NCBI GenBank assembly: GCA_964459445.1
Contig: CAYWMP010000059.1
Coordinates: forward strand, 1 to 29,538
DNA from: CAYWMP01 sp964459445
GTDB taxonomy: Bacteria > Desulfobacterota > DSM-4660 > Desulfatiglandales > HGW-15
DNA: 29,538 nucleotides
Direction of reading: 5' to 3'
The first letter of the stretch is position 1. Each line of letters opens with the position of its first letter. Below, piece by piece: positions 16,798 through 24,050 of this stretch. The notes under the pieces were generated by a model. The model worked only from the letters and a program-made list of their open reading frames with translations. It made no database searches and was not told the origin of the DNA. Position numbers and translations under genes: made by a program.

Positions 16798-17885
16798 AGG
16801 GATCACAAAAAAACATCCGCCTCCTCATTGCCGGTGGCGGCACGGGAGGACACTTATTCCCTGGAGTGGCCGTGGCGAAGGAGATTTCCAGGCGTTACGG
16901 CGGAGATAATGTCCTTTTCATCACAGGCCGTCGGAAAATGGAATCGGAGATAATCGGCCAATCCGGATTTCATCATCGGTCGATCAGCGTCGAGGGCTTA
17001 AAGGGGAAAGGGTGGTTGGAACGCATCAATGTTCTCATGAAACTCCCTTTCAGTTTCCTTCATGCGCTCTTTATCATCAGGGGATTCAACCCTGATGCGG
17101 TTTTGGGTCTGGGGGCCTACTCGGCAGGTCCTGTTTGTCTGGCAGCGAAGGTTTTGGGGATTCCTTTAGCCATCCACGAACAGAACTCATATCCCGGACT
17201 CACCAACAGAATGCTTTGTAAATGGGTCGATCAGGTTTTCATTTCCTTTGAAGTTAGCAGAGAGCACTTCCGGGGAGGCTCTCTCCTTCTTACGGGAAAT
17301 CCGATCCGCCCGGAGCTGCTTTTGGAAGAGAAACCCACGGGAGGGAACGAATTTACGGTCCTGGTGGTCGGCGGAAGCCAGGGGGCTCGGGCCATAAATA
17401 GGGCCTTTGTAGAGGCAATGGAGATTTTAAAGGACCGGGGGAAGGTCCCCCATGCCATTCATCAGACAGGAGAGTTGGATTACAGGGACGTTTCGGATGC
17501 CTATAGGTCAAAAGGGATTGAAGGAAACCTATCCCCCTTTATTCAGGATATGGCGGGCGCCTACCATAAAGCGGATATCGTCATTGGCAGGGCGGGGGCG
17601 ACCACGGTTTCCGAATTGGCGGCCCTTGGGAAACCGTCAATCTTGATCCCCTATCCCTATGCAGCCAACAGACACCAGGAAACCAACGCCCTCATGCTCG
17701 TGGATGCAGGGGGCGCAAAGATGATTCTCCAGGAGGATCTAAGCGGTAGGGCACTGGCGGAGGCGTTAATCGAATTTATAGATGACAGGAAGGTCCTTGA
17801 CGGGATGAGCATGAAAGCCAAGGCCCTCGGACGACCGGATGCTGCGGAAAACATCGTGGACCAATTGGTGGAGATGGTTCAATGA
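16794..17885 (+). CDS. murG: MurG, lipid II-forming GlcNAc transferase
   Basis: This 363-residue peripheral membrane enzyme (GT28) adds GlcNAc to lipid I. The N-terminal glycine loop is AGGGTGGHLFPG at 13-24. HEQNSYPGLTNR (128-139) and VVGGSQGARAIN follow, and the UDP-GlcNAc site RAGATTVSELAALGKPSILIPYPYA lies in the C-terminal domain with its RAGATTVSEL core. The start is a TTG overlapping the ftsW stop as TTGA, which fits tight coupling. Its last codons contain GGAG, placed 8 bases before an ATGA that overlaps its stop and opens a 52-codon ORF toward murC. Confidence 0.95.
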   Translation: MKGSQKNIRLLIAGGGTGGHLFPGVAVAKEISRRYGGDNVLFITGRRKMESEIIGQSGFHHRSISVEGLKGKGWLERINVLMKLPFSFLHALFIIRGFNPDAVLGLGAYSAGPVCLAAKVLGIPLAIHEQNSYPGLTNRMLCKWVDQVFISFEVSREHFRGGSLLLTGNPIRPELLLEEKPTGGNEFTVLVVGGSQGARAINRAFVEAMEILKDRGKVPHAIHQTGELDYRDVSDAYRSKGIEGNLSPFIQDMAGAYHKADIVIGRAGATTVSELAALGKPSILIPYPYAANRHQETNALMLVDAGGAKMILQEDLSGRALAEALIEFIDDRKVLDGMSMKAKALGRPDAAENIVDQLVEMVQ

Positions 17886-18040
17886 TAGATAATGTTCGCT
17901 GCATATGGACGACATTAAGTTGTGCCTATCCCAGGATCATAGGACTCCTGTTGAAGGCGATCGGCAGGCGCCTTTGGTTTCATGATGCTGAAGGGATTGA
18001 AAGCGGACAAGATCGGACACTCCGGGGACAAAGGTTATGA
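17882..18040 (+). CDS. Candidate 52-residue gene linking murG and murC
   Basis: This short ORF begins at an ATGA that overlaps the murG stop and ends at an ATGA that overlaps the murC start. It therefore fills a gap that otherwise looks empty. GGAG lies 8 bases before its ATG. The product starts MIDNVRCIWTTL, has a hydrophobic and basic middle (IIGLLLKAIGRRLWF) that could form an amphipathic or membrane-associated helix, and a charged tail. I recognise no family. The murC ATG has only a poor ribosome-binding site of its own, so translation of this ORF could deliver ribosomes to murC even if the peptide has no function. It could still be a chance reading frame, but the double overlap makes it better supported than other short ORFs here. 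Confidence 0.45.
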   Translation: MIDNVRCIWTTLSCAYPRIIGLLLKAIGRRLWFHDAEGIESGQDRTLRGQRL

Positions 18041-19419
18041 CCGCCTTCGGAAAAGCCAAACACATCCATTTTGTAGGTATCGGCGGCATAGGAATGAGCG
18101 GCATAGCGGAACTTCTTCTCAACCTGGGATACAAGGTCACGGGTTCCGATATGAAAACGTCTCCAGTCACAAATCGGATCGCAGAACTCGGGGGAGCGGT
18201 TTTTTCGGGCCATCATAAAGAGAACATAGAAGACGCGGACGTGGTTGTGTATTCCTCGGCAGTCCCCGAAGACAACCCTGAAATCATTGAAGCAAAAGAG
18301 CACTTTGTGCCGGTCATCCCTCGAGCCGAGATGCTTTCGGAACTCATGCGACTCAAGTACGGCGTGGCGGTTGCCGGGGCCCACGGAAAAACGACCACCA
18401 CCTCCATGATCGCATCCATCCTGACGACAGGCGGACTTGATCCTACGGTCGTGATTGGAGGAAGGCTGGATATCTGGGGTGGGTCTAATGCGAAACTGGG
18501 CCAGGGCGATGTCCTCGTGGCTGAATCGGATGAGAGCGATGGTTCCTTCATGTTGTTGTCACCGACCATTGCCGTGGTGACGAATATTGACGAGGAACAT
18601 ATCGACCACTATGGGGACATGGATAATTTGCGAAAGGCCTTTATCGACTTCATCAATAAGATCCCCTTCTACGGCCTCGCCGTTTTGTGCCTGGACAACG
18701 AAGAAATTCAAGGCATTATGCCTCAGTTGAAGAAGCGCTACATCACCTACGGAACCAATTCTCAGGCCGATTTGAGGGCCAAGGACATTGAGGTGGATGG
18801 TCGGGAAATCAGTTTCGAACTCGTCCAGCATAATCAATCCCTGGGCCGTGTGGTTGTAGGCATGCCGGGAAATCATAATGTCCTCAACGCCTTGGCTGCC
18901 GTGAGTGTGGGACTCGAACTCGAAGTGGATATTGAGAAAATCAAGGAAGGCCTAAAAAATTTAGGGGGGCTCTCCAGACGTTTAGAAACCAAGGGAGAGA
19001 AGGGCGATATTCTCGTGCTTGATGATTATGGGCACCACCCAACAGAGATCGTTGCCACCCTCAAGACAGTGAAAGAGTGCTGGCCCGAGAAGCGATTGAT
19101 CGTCGTTTTCCAGCCCCATCGATATACGCGCACACAGTCTCTCTTCGACCGATTTGTCATTAGCTTTAACGATGCGGATTCGCTCATCCTCGCACCCATT
19201 TATGCCGCCAGCGAGCATCCCATTGAGGGGGTGACCGCGGAATGGCTCTTCCGTGGCATAAAGGATCATGGGCACAAGGAAGTGGTTCTCTGCGGAAGCC
19301 AAAAGGAAATCGTGAAAACCCTTTTAAAAATCGCGGAGGCAGGGGACGTGATCATGACACTAGGAGCAGGAGACGTGAACAAAATCGGGGAAGATTTTCT
19401 TGGGAAGTTAAGGGTCTAA
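18037..19419 (+). CDS. murC: UDP-MurNAc:L-alanine ligase MurC
   Basis: This 460-residue Mur ligase adds L-alanine to UDP-MurNAc, the first step of the stem peptide. Motifs are HFVGIGGIGMSG at 11-22, the ATP loop GAHGKTTTT at 114-122, AESDESDGSF near 162-171, NIDEEHIDHYG near 183-193, DDYGHHPTE and FQPHRYTRT in the C-terminal domain. Length is normal. The ATG is preceded by AAAGG at only 2 bases and GGGG at 8, so initiation may rely on upstream translation. murB follows after 43 bases; ddl, commonly next to murC, is not here. Confidence 0.96.
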   Translation: MTAFGKAKHIHFVGIGGIGMSGIAELLLNLGYKVTGSDMKTSPVTNRIAELGGAVFSGHHKENIEDADVVVYSSAVPEDNPEIIEAKEHFVPVIPRAEMLSELMRLKYGVAVAGAHGKTTTTSMIASILTTGGLDPTVVIGGRLDIWGGSNAKLGQGDVLVAESDESDGSFMLLSPTIAVVTNIDEEHIDHYGDMDNLRKAFIDFINKIPFYGLAVLCLDNEEIQGIMPQLKKRYITYGTNSQADLRAKDIEVDGREISFELVQHNQSLGRVVVGMPGNHNVLNALAAVSVGLELEVDIEKIKEGLKNLGGLSRRLETKGEKGDILVLDDYGHHPTEIVATLKTVKECWPEKRLIVVFQPHRYTRTQSLFDRFVISFNDADSLILAPIYAASEHPIEGVTAEWLFRGIKDHGHKEVVLCGSQKEIVKTLLKIAEAGDVIMTLGAGDVNKIGEDFLGKLRV

Positions 19420-19462
19420 AGCAGGGAGCAAAGATATCGCAGGGAATTAATGGCATCAAGCT

Positions 19463-20374
19463 ATGTTGAATGAAAAACAAAAAAAACAACTCAAAAACAT
19501 TGGCGGTGATGCCCTTGAATTCGATTGCCCCATGAAAGAATACACCACCTTCCGGGTAGGAGGTAAGGCCGAAACCCTTTACAGGCCCACCGATTTGGCA
19601 GAACTGCAAAGGATGATGTCCTTTTTGGACAAAGAGAATATCCCTTGTCTGGTTGTTGGCAAGGGGAGCAATTTGTTGGTGAGGAACGGTGGCCTTAAGG
19701 GTGTCGTTATCGTACTTCGGGGAAAACTATCGGAACTAGCAATGGTCGAGGAAGGGGATAACGGTATTCTGGTGGGAGGAGGATTGACCAACTCGAAGCT
19801 TCTCCAATACTGCGCGCAAAAGGGCCTGGGGGGTCTGGAATTCCTGGCAGGCATTCCGGGCACGGTTGGCGGCGCGGTGGCCATGAATGCGGGTGCCTGG
19901 GGAAATGAGATCGGACAAAGGGTTCGAGGCATTGAGACCGTCACTCGGGAGGGATCGATAGCCAAATTCAATCATTCTCAATTGCAATTCCACTACAGAA
20001 AGTTGTCCCTTCCGATTGGAACGGTGATTACAAAGGCGATTTTTGACATAAACCGGGAGACCTCCGAAGTCGTTGCAAAGCGTGTGAAGGACTATCTTGA
20101 GCGGCGCAGATCGATTCAACCCCTGGATTACCCGAGTGCGGGATCCGTGTTTAAGAATCCGCCGAACCAATTTGCCGGGAGACTCATCGAGAGGGCTGGC
20201 TTGAAAGGCGAAAAGGTAGGAGGCGCCATGATCTCGGATAAGCACGCCAATTTTATCGTAAACACCGGGGGGGCAAAGGCCTCAGATATTCTGGCCCTTA
20301 TGGATCTAGCCCGCAACAGGGTCAGGGAACAGACCGGTATAGAACTGGAACCCGAAATACGAGTCCTGGGATGA
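19463..20374 (+). CDS. murB: UDP-N-acetylenolpyruvoylglucosamine reductase MurB
   Basis: This 303-residue FAD enzyme reduces UDP-GlcNAc-enolpyruvate to UDP-MurNAc with NADPH. FAD-binding features are YTTFRVGGKAE near 27-37, GKGSNLLV at 66-73 and GIPGTVGGAVAMNAGA near 130-145. The proton-donating Ser is S228 in SAGSVFKNP, and the conserved Glu is in LEPEIR near the C-terminus. It has the size of the shorter type II MurB, lacking the extra loop of the E. coli enzyme; this subtype call is by length only. Ribosome-binding signal is weak. Its stop overlaps the ftsQ start as ATGA. Confidence 0.95.
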   Translation: MLNEKQKKQLKNIGGDALEFDCPMKEYTTFRVGGKAETLYRPTDLAELQRMMSFLDKENIPCLVVGKGSNLLVRNGGLKGVVIVLRGKLSELAMVEEGDNGILVGGGLTNSKLLQYCAQKGLGGLEFLAGIPGTVGGAVAMNAGAWGNEIGQRVRGIETVTREGSIAKFNHSQLQFHYRKLSLPIGTVITKAIFDINRETSEVVAKRVKDYLERRRSIQPLDYPSAGSVFKNPPNQFAGRLIERAGLKGEKVGGAMISDKHANFIVNTGGAKASDILALMDLARNRVREQTGIELEPEIRVLG

Positions 20375-21207
20375 AGCGAAAACCCATATTCAAAGAACAT
20401 GTTCTGAAGAAACAGAGTGTCAAAAAGAAAAAACGGAACCGTCTTTCAGGGCTCCGAAAAAATTTGGTTCTTATGGGCGGTATCTTCGTCAAAGTTCTAT
20501 GCGTCCTGCTGGCATTGGTCATCATCAGTTTCACATTTGTTTCCCTCTATGAGTATCTGCTGAAATCCCCCCTTCTCAGACTCGAGGAAGTCATTGTTGA
20601 AGGGGTGGATGAGGAATTGAAGGGCGGTCTTATGAAAATCGCCGACCTAAACTCGGATTTGAGCCTGTTGGCCATAGACATCCATGAATTGAAGAAAAAG
20701 ATGGAAAGCCACCCTTGGATTCGATCCGTCAATCTCGAAAAGAGATTTCCTCACACCCTGGTCGTCCAAGCAAAGAAGGAGGAACCCTGGGCGGTCGTGA
20801 CTCTGGACAAACTCTACTATATGAACCAGTGGGGAACCCTATTTAAGGAGGCGGATCCGAAGGGTCATTTGGATTATCCGGTGATTACGGGCGTTGCGCG
20901 TCATGGTGAAGGCAACGAGAAGGATCTTCAAACGGCTGTTCGTGTCCTCAAGATCCTTGAGTCTGAGAAGGAGCCCTGGTCTCTGAAAGACGTGGGTGAG
21001 GTCCACGTACGGAAGGACGGGGATGTATATCTCTACTTCAGCTCTCTGCCTGCGGTGATTCAATCAAACAGTTTCGGTTTAGAGAAGAGAATGAAAGACT
21101 TGAAAAAGGTGGTTGCGCACCTGAACGATACGGGCCGGACCCAATTGGTCAAGAGCATTAATCTCAATTATCGGGACGGCGCGGTTGTCGCCTATAAGAA
21201 CAGCTGA
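20371..21207 (+). CDS. ftsQ: Cell division protein FtsQ
   Basis: This 278-residue bitopic membrane protein has a very basic cytoplasmic N-terminus (residues 1-30), one membrane segment at about 33-58 and a periplasmic part. The POTRA domain runs about 66-136, including LRLEEVIVEGV and HPWIRSVNLEKRFPHTLVV, and is followed by the FtsQ/DivIB region. It scaffolds FtsB and FtsL in the divisome. The start overlaps the murB stop. A 70-base gap follows before ftsA, with no hairpin or ORF of note. Confidence 0.92.
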   Translation: MKRKPIFKEHVLKKQSVKKKKRNRLSGLRKNLVLMGGIFVKVLCVLLALVIISFTFVSLYEYLLKSPLLRLEEVIVEGVDEELKGGLMKIADLNSDLSLLAIDIHELKKKMESHPWIRSVNLEKRFPHTLVVQAKKEEPWAVVTLDKLYYMNQWGTLFKEADPKGHLDYPVITGVARHGEGNEKDLQTAVRVLKILESEKEPWSLKDVGEVHVRKDGDVYLYFSSLPAVIQSNSFGLEKRMKDLKKVVAHLNDTGRTQLVKSINLNYRDGAVVAYKNS

Positions 21208-21277
21208 GATTTCGGTTTGATCCACCTTTCGGCAGAAGATAGCAACGTACAAATTCACAGGGATTGAGGTATGAAGA

Positions 21278-22501
21278 ATGTCTGATGAAATCATTGTTGG
21301 GTTAGACATCGGTACAACCAAGATATGTTCTGTGGTGGGCGAAATTCGGTCGGACGCTATCGAAATCATCGGTATTGGCAGTCATCCTTCGGAGGGTCTC
21401 AGAAAAGGGGTGGTCATCAATATCGAAAAAACGGTCAATTCCATCAAGGAGGCCATAGAAGAGGCCGAGACCATGGCCGGTTGCGAGATCAGTTCCGTCT
21501 ATGCCGGGATAGCCGGCGGGCATATCAAAGGCTTTAACAGCCACGGCGTGATTGCCCTTAAGGACAGAGAAGTCACAAAAAAGGATATTGAAAGGGTCAT
21601 CGAAGCCGCAAGTGCAGTGGCAATCCCCATGGACAGGGAAGTGATTCATATCCTGACTCAGGAATTCATCGTGGATGAACAGGACGGCATCGTCGACCCC
21701 TTAGGGATGGCCGGCGTTCGACTTGAGGCGAAGATTCATATCGTCACTGGTGCCGTCACCTCGGCTCAAAACATCATTAAGTGTTGCAACAGGGCCGGTT
21801 TGGATGTCTGCGACATCGTGCTTGAGTCCCTGGCATCCAGTGAGGCCGTTCTCTCCGACGAGGAGCGTAACCTTGGTGTCGCACTGATCGACTTCGGCGG
21901 CGGAACGACGGATATGGCCGTGTTCTCGAAGGGAAGCATCAAACACACGTCCGTGTTGGCCCTGGGTGGAGACAACCTGACCTACGACGTGTCCATCGGA
22001 TTGCGGACGCCGGGGCAGGAGGCGGAAAAGATAAAGATGAAATACGGGTGCGCCCTGTCGTCCATGATTTCCAGGGATGAGACCATTGAGGTCCCCGGGG
22101 TAGGCGGGAGAAAGCCCCGGGTCCTATCAAGACAGATATTGGGAGAGATCCTGGAGCCCAGGGTTGAAGAAATCTTGAGCCTGATTCAAAACGAGCTGGT
22201 TCGATCAGGCTATGAAAACATGATCAACTCCGGGGTCACCGTGACCGGCGGATCGGCCGAATTGAGCGGGATACCGGAAATGGCGGAACAAATCTTCAAC
22301 TCTCCAGCCAGAACGGGATATCCCCAGGGAATTACCGGCTTGGTGGAAGTCGTGAATAAACCCATGTATGCGACCGCCGTAGGACTCGTGCTCTATGGGG
22401 CCAAGAGGATCAAGGAAGGAAAGAAGTTTCGAATTCGAGATACCAACATCTTCGGCCGCGTCATGGACCGGATGAAGAAGTGGTTCAAGGATGTCATTTA
22501 G
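21278..22501 (+). CDS. ftsA: Cell division protein FtsA
   Basis: This 407-residue actin-like ATPase tethers FtsZ to the membrane. The phosphate-1 loop is GLDIGTTKICSVVG at 8-21, the phosphate-2 loop LIDFGGGTTD at 203-212, and the adenosine motif VTGGSAELSGIPE lies near 321-333. The SHS2/1C insertion domain is between about 84 and 160. The C-terminal stretch GRVMDRMKKWFKDVI forms the expected amphipathic membrane-binding helix. The ATG has GAGG about 9 bases upstream. It is separated from ftsZ by 190 bases containing a short ORF and hairpins. Confidence 0.96.
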   Translation: MSDEIIVGLDIGTTKICSVVGEIRSDAIEIIGIGSHPSEGLRKGVVINIEKTVNSIKEAIEEAETMAGCEISSVYAGIAGGHIKGFNSHGVIALKDREVTKKDIERVIEAASAVAIPMDREVIHILTQEFIVDEQDGIVDPLGMAGVRLEAKIHIVTGAVTSAQNIIKCCNRAGLDVCDIVLESLASSEAVLSDEERNLGVALIDFGGGTTDMAVFSKGSIKHTSVLALGGDNLTYDVSIGLRTPGQEAEKIKMKYGCALSSMISRDETIEVPGVGGRKPRVLSRQILGEILEPRVEEILSLIQNELVRSGYENMINSGVTVTGGSAELSGIPEMAEQIFNSPARTGYPQGITGLVEVVNKPMYATAVGLVLYGAKRIKEGKKFRIRDTNIFGRVMDRMKKWFKDVI

Positions 22502-22514
22502 CAGGGTGGTGAAA

Positions 22515-22598
22515 ATGCCTTCTTTCCGGCAATTCGCTTCGTTTTTCGTGTTCCTTCGGTTTGTATCGAGGCAAACTCGTCACCCTGAGCACATATAG
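22515..22598 (+). CDS. Possible Phe-rich leader peptide upstream of ftsZ
   Basis: A 27-codon ORF starts 13 bases after the ftsA stop, with GGTGG 5 bases before its ATG. Six of its first 16 residues are phenylalanine (MPSFRQFASFFVFLRF). Its end is followed within 11 bases by a strong hairpin and then a terminator-like hairpin. This resembles the layout of amino-acid attenuators, but a phenylalanine-dependent control of ftsZ has no precedent that I know of. A hairpin CGAG/CTCG at 22567-22579 lies within the ORF. Treat as a hypothesis. Confidence 0.3.
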   Translation: MPSFRQFASFFVFLRFVSRQTRHPEHI

Positions 22599-22608
22599 AA
22601 TTACCAAT

Positions 22609-22638
22609 GCCTTTAAGACACCCGGATGGTCTAAAGGC
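22609..22638 (+). promoter_or_regulatory. Strong RNA hairpin in the ftsA-ftsZ leader
   Basis: GCCTTTA at 22609-22615 and GAC at 22617-22619 pair with GTCTAAAGGC at 22629-22638, giving ten base pairs with a single bulged A and a 9-base loop. Its 3' strand overlaps GGCG (22636-22639), which can instead pair with CGCC (22644-22647) around a GAAA tetraloop. The two folds exclude each other in part. Confidence 0.6.
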
Positions 22639-22643
22639 GGAAA

Positions 22644-22667
22644 CGCCCGAAGGGCGGTTTATATTTT
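22644..22667 (+). terminator. Terminator-like hairpin before ftsZ
   Basis: CGCCC/GGGCG (22644-22656) with a GAA loop is followed by GTTTATATTTT. The stem is short and the U-tract broken, so termination would be partial at best. It lies 25 bases before the ftsZ ATG. It may act as an attenuator together with the preceding hairpin, or as a processing or stabilising structure. Confidence 0.4.
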
Positions 22668-22691
22668 GGTCAAGTGAAGGGAGGGTCATCA

Positions 22692-23918
22692 ATGAAATTC
22701 GAATTTGTGGAGGACAAACAGAGGTACAATGCCAAAATTAAAGTCATTGGCATTGGGGGAGCAGGGGGCAACGCCATTAACAATATGATTGCTTCTAAGC
22801 TCAAGGGGGTTGAATTCATCGCCGCGAACACCGACAGTCAGGATCTGGACCGCTCGAATTGCACCTTTAAGATTCAACTCGGGACGACCATCACCAAGGG
22901 ATTGGGCTCAGGCGCTGATCCGGAAATCGGGCGTCTTGCCGCCGAAGAGAATGTCAATGATGTCAAGGATGCCCTGGGATGCTCCGACATGATCTTCTTG
23001 ACGTCGGGCATGGGCGGGGGCACAGGAAGCGGGGCTTCTCCCGTAATCGCAAGAGAGGCCAGAGAGTCCGGTGCCTTGACAGTGGCTGTGGTCACCAAGC
23101 CCTTCCACTTCGAGGGCGACAAAAGGATGAAAAGGGCTCTGGAGGCGATCGAGGAGTTGAAGCGTGAAGTGGATACCCTGATCCTTATCCCCAATGAACG
23201 GTTGAAATCCGTCGGCGGCAAGAATACGACTTTCAGGGATCTTATCGTACGTGCGGATGAAGTCCTACTCAACGCCGTAAAAGGGATTTCCGATCTGATC
23301 ATGAGCAGCGGTTTTATCAATCTGGACTTTGCCGACATCAAAAGGGTCATGGAACAAATGGGTACAGCCATCATGGGCACCGGAAGGGCCAGTGGAGAGG
23401 GCAGGGCATTGGATGCGGCCAAAGAGGCGGTCAATAGCCCGCTGCTGGAGGATATTTCCATCAACGGCGCCAGAGGTCTTCTCATGAACATCACCGGACC
23501 CCCGAATATGACCATGGAAGAGATCGACGAGGCATCAAGCTACATTAAGGGAGAGGTGGATGGAAATGCGGAAATCTTCTGGGGTGTGGTCTTTGATGAA
23601 AGCATGGCGGATGAGGTGCTCGTAACGGTCATCGCCACGGGCATTGAGCGGGACCACTATTCCAAGGTGGTGAGACTCAGGGATGTGACGCCAGAAGAAG
23701 AGGTTGATCCCTGGACGGTCCGGGTCAACGGTGAAGCCATGGGTGACGCTCCAGAAAAAAGCCTGGAAACGCCAACCTTTCAGAGGATGGGAGAAGAAGT
23801 GCAACCCTCCGAAGAGCAACGTGGGGCGGTGGCCCATGGGAAGAAGGGCTTCTTCAAGCGCTCCTTTTTCAAGGACACTCTTGACTACCCCACTTTCCTT
23901 AGGGCGAAAGCGGATTAA
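22692..23918 (+). CDS. ftsZ: Cell division GTPase FtsZ
   Basis: This 408-residue tubulin homologue forms the Z ring. GTP-binding features are IGIGGAGGNAINNM near 19-32, NTDSQDL at 46-52 and the tubulin signature GGGTGSG at 108-114. The common form is GGGTGTG; the Ser here is a conservative change. The catalytic T7 loop NLDFADIKRVM at 210-220 is intact. A variable linker runs about 335-390, and the C-terminal peptide LDYPTFLRAKAD binds FtsA and other partners. The ATG at 22692 is chosen because GGGAGG lies 7 bases upstream; an in-frame GTG at 22674 lacks this. The gene is the last of the dcw cluster. Confidence 0.97.
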   Translation: MKFEFVEDKQRYNAKIKVIGIGGAGGNAINNMIASKLKGVEFIAANTDSQDLDRSNCTFKIQLGTTITKGLGSGADPEIGRLAAEENVNDVKDALGCSDMIFLTSGMGGGTGSGASPVIAREARESGALTVAVVTKPFHFEGDKRMKRALEAIEELKREVDTLILIPNERLKSVGGKNTTFRDLIVRADEVLLNAVKGISDLIMSSGFINLDFADIKRVMEQMGTAIMGTGRASGEGRALDAAKEAVNSPLLEDISINGARGLLMNITGPPNMTMEEIDEASSYIKGEVDGNAEIFWGVVFDESMADEVLVTVIATGIERDHYSKVVRLRDVTPEEEVDPWTVRVNGEAMGDAPEKSLETPTFQRMGEEVQPSEEQRGAVAHGKKGFFKRSFFKDTLDYPTFLRAKAD

Positions 23919-23939
23919 CTACGTAAAGGTCCCTGTAGG

Positions 23940-23956
23940 AGGGCGAAAGCCCTTTT
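23940..23956 (+). terminator. Candidate weak terminator after ftsZ
   Basis: AGGGC/GCCCT with a GAAA loop (23940-23953) continues into a four-T run ending at 23956, 22 bases after the ftsZ stop. The stem is short and the T-run minimal, so some read-through into the radical-SAM gene is likely. Confidence 0.45.
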
Positions 23957-24016
23957 AAGGTCGTAATATAAGGATTAGAGTAAAAGAGATGTGTTCTGCT
24001 TTGGGAGGAATTCATT

Positions 24017-24040
24017 CCCTAAAGAAAAACCCAATTAGGG
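24017..24040 (+). promoter_or_regulatory. Hairpin next to the radical-SAM start codon
   Basis: CCCTAA at 24017-24022 pairs with TTAGGG at 24035-24040 (12-base loop). The TTAGGG arm ends 10 bases before the GTG start and could hide the only upstream GGG. A smaller AGG lies 3 bases before the GTG. Possible control of translation; no ligand motif recognised. Confidence 0.3.
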
Positions 24041-24050
24041 ATACAGGTTC

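Noticed and set aside
22502..22691. Known riboswitch (for example c-di-GMP GEMM type) before ftsZ
   Set aside because: A GGCAAAC-like stretch is present, but the conserved GACGCAAAGC-type core and overall GEMM architecture are not, so no named riboswitch is claimed.
22874..23515. 213-codon open frame antisense to ftsZ
   Set aside because: It lies wholly inside a conserved gene, has low-complexity Ser/Leu/Pro-rich composition and no ribosome-binding site. It is the usual shadow of codon bias.
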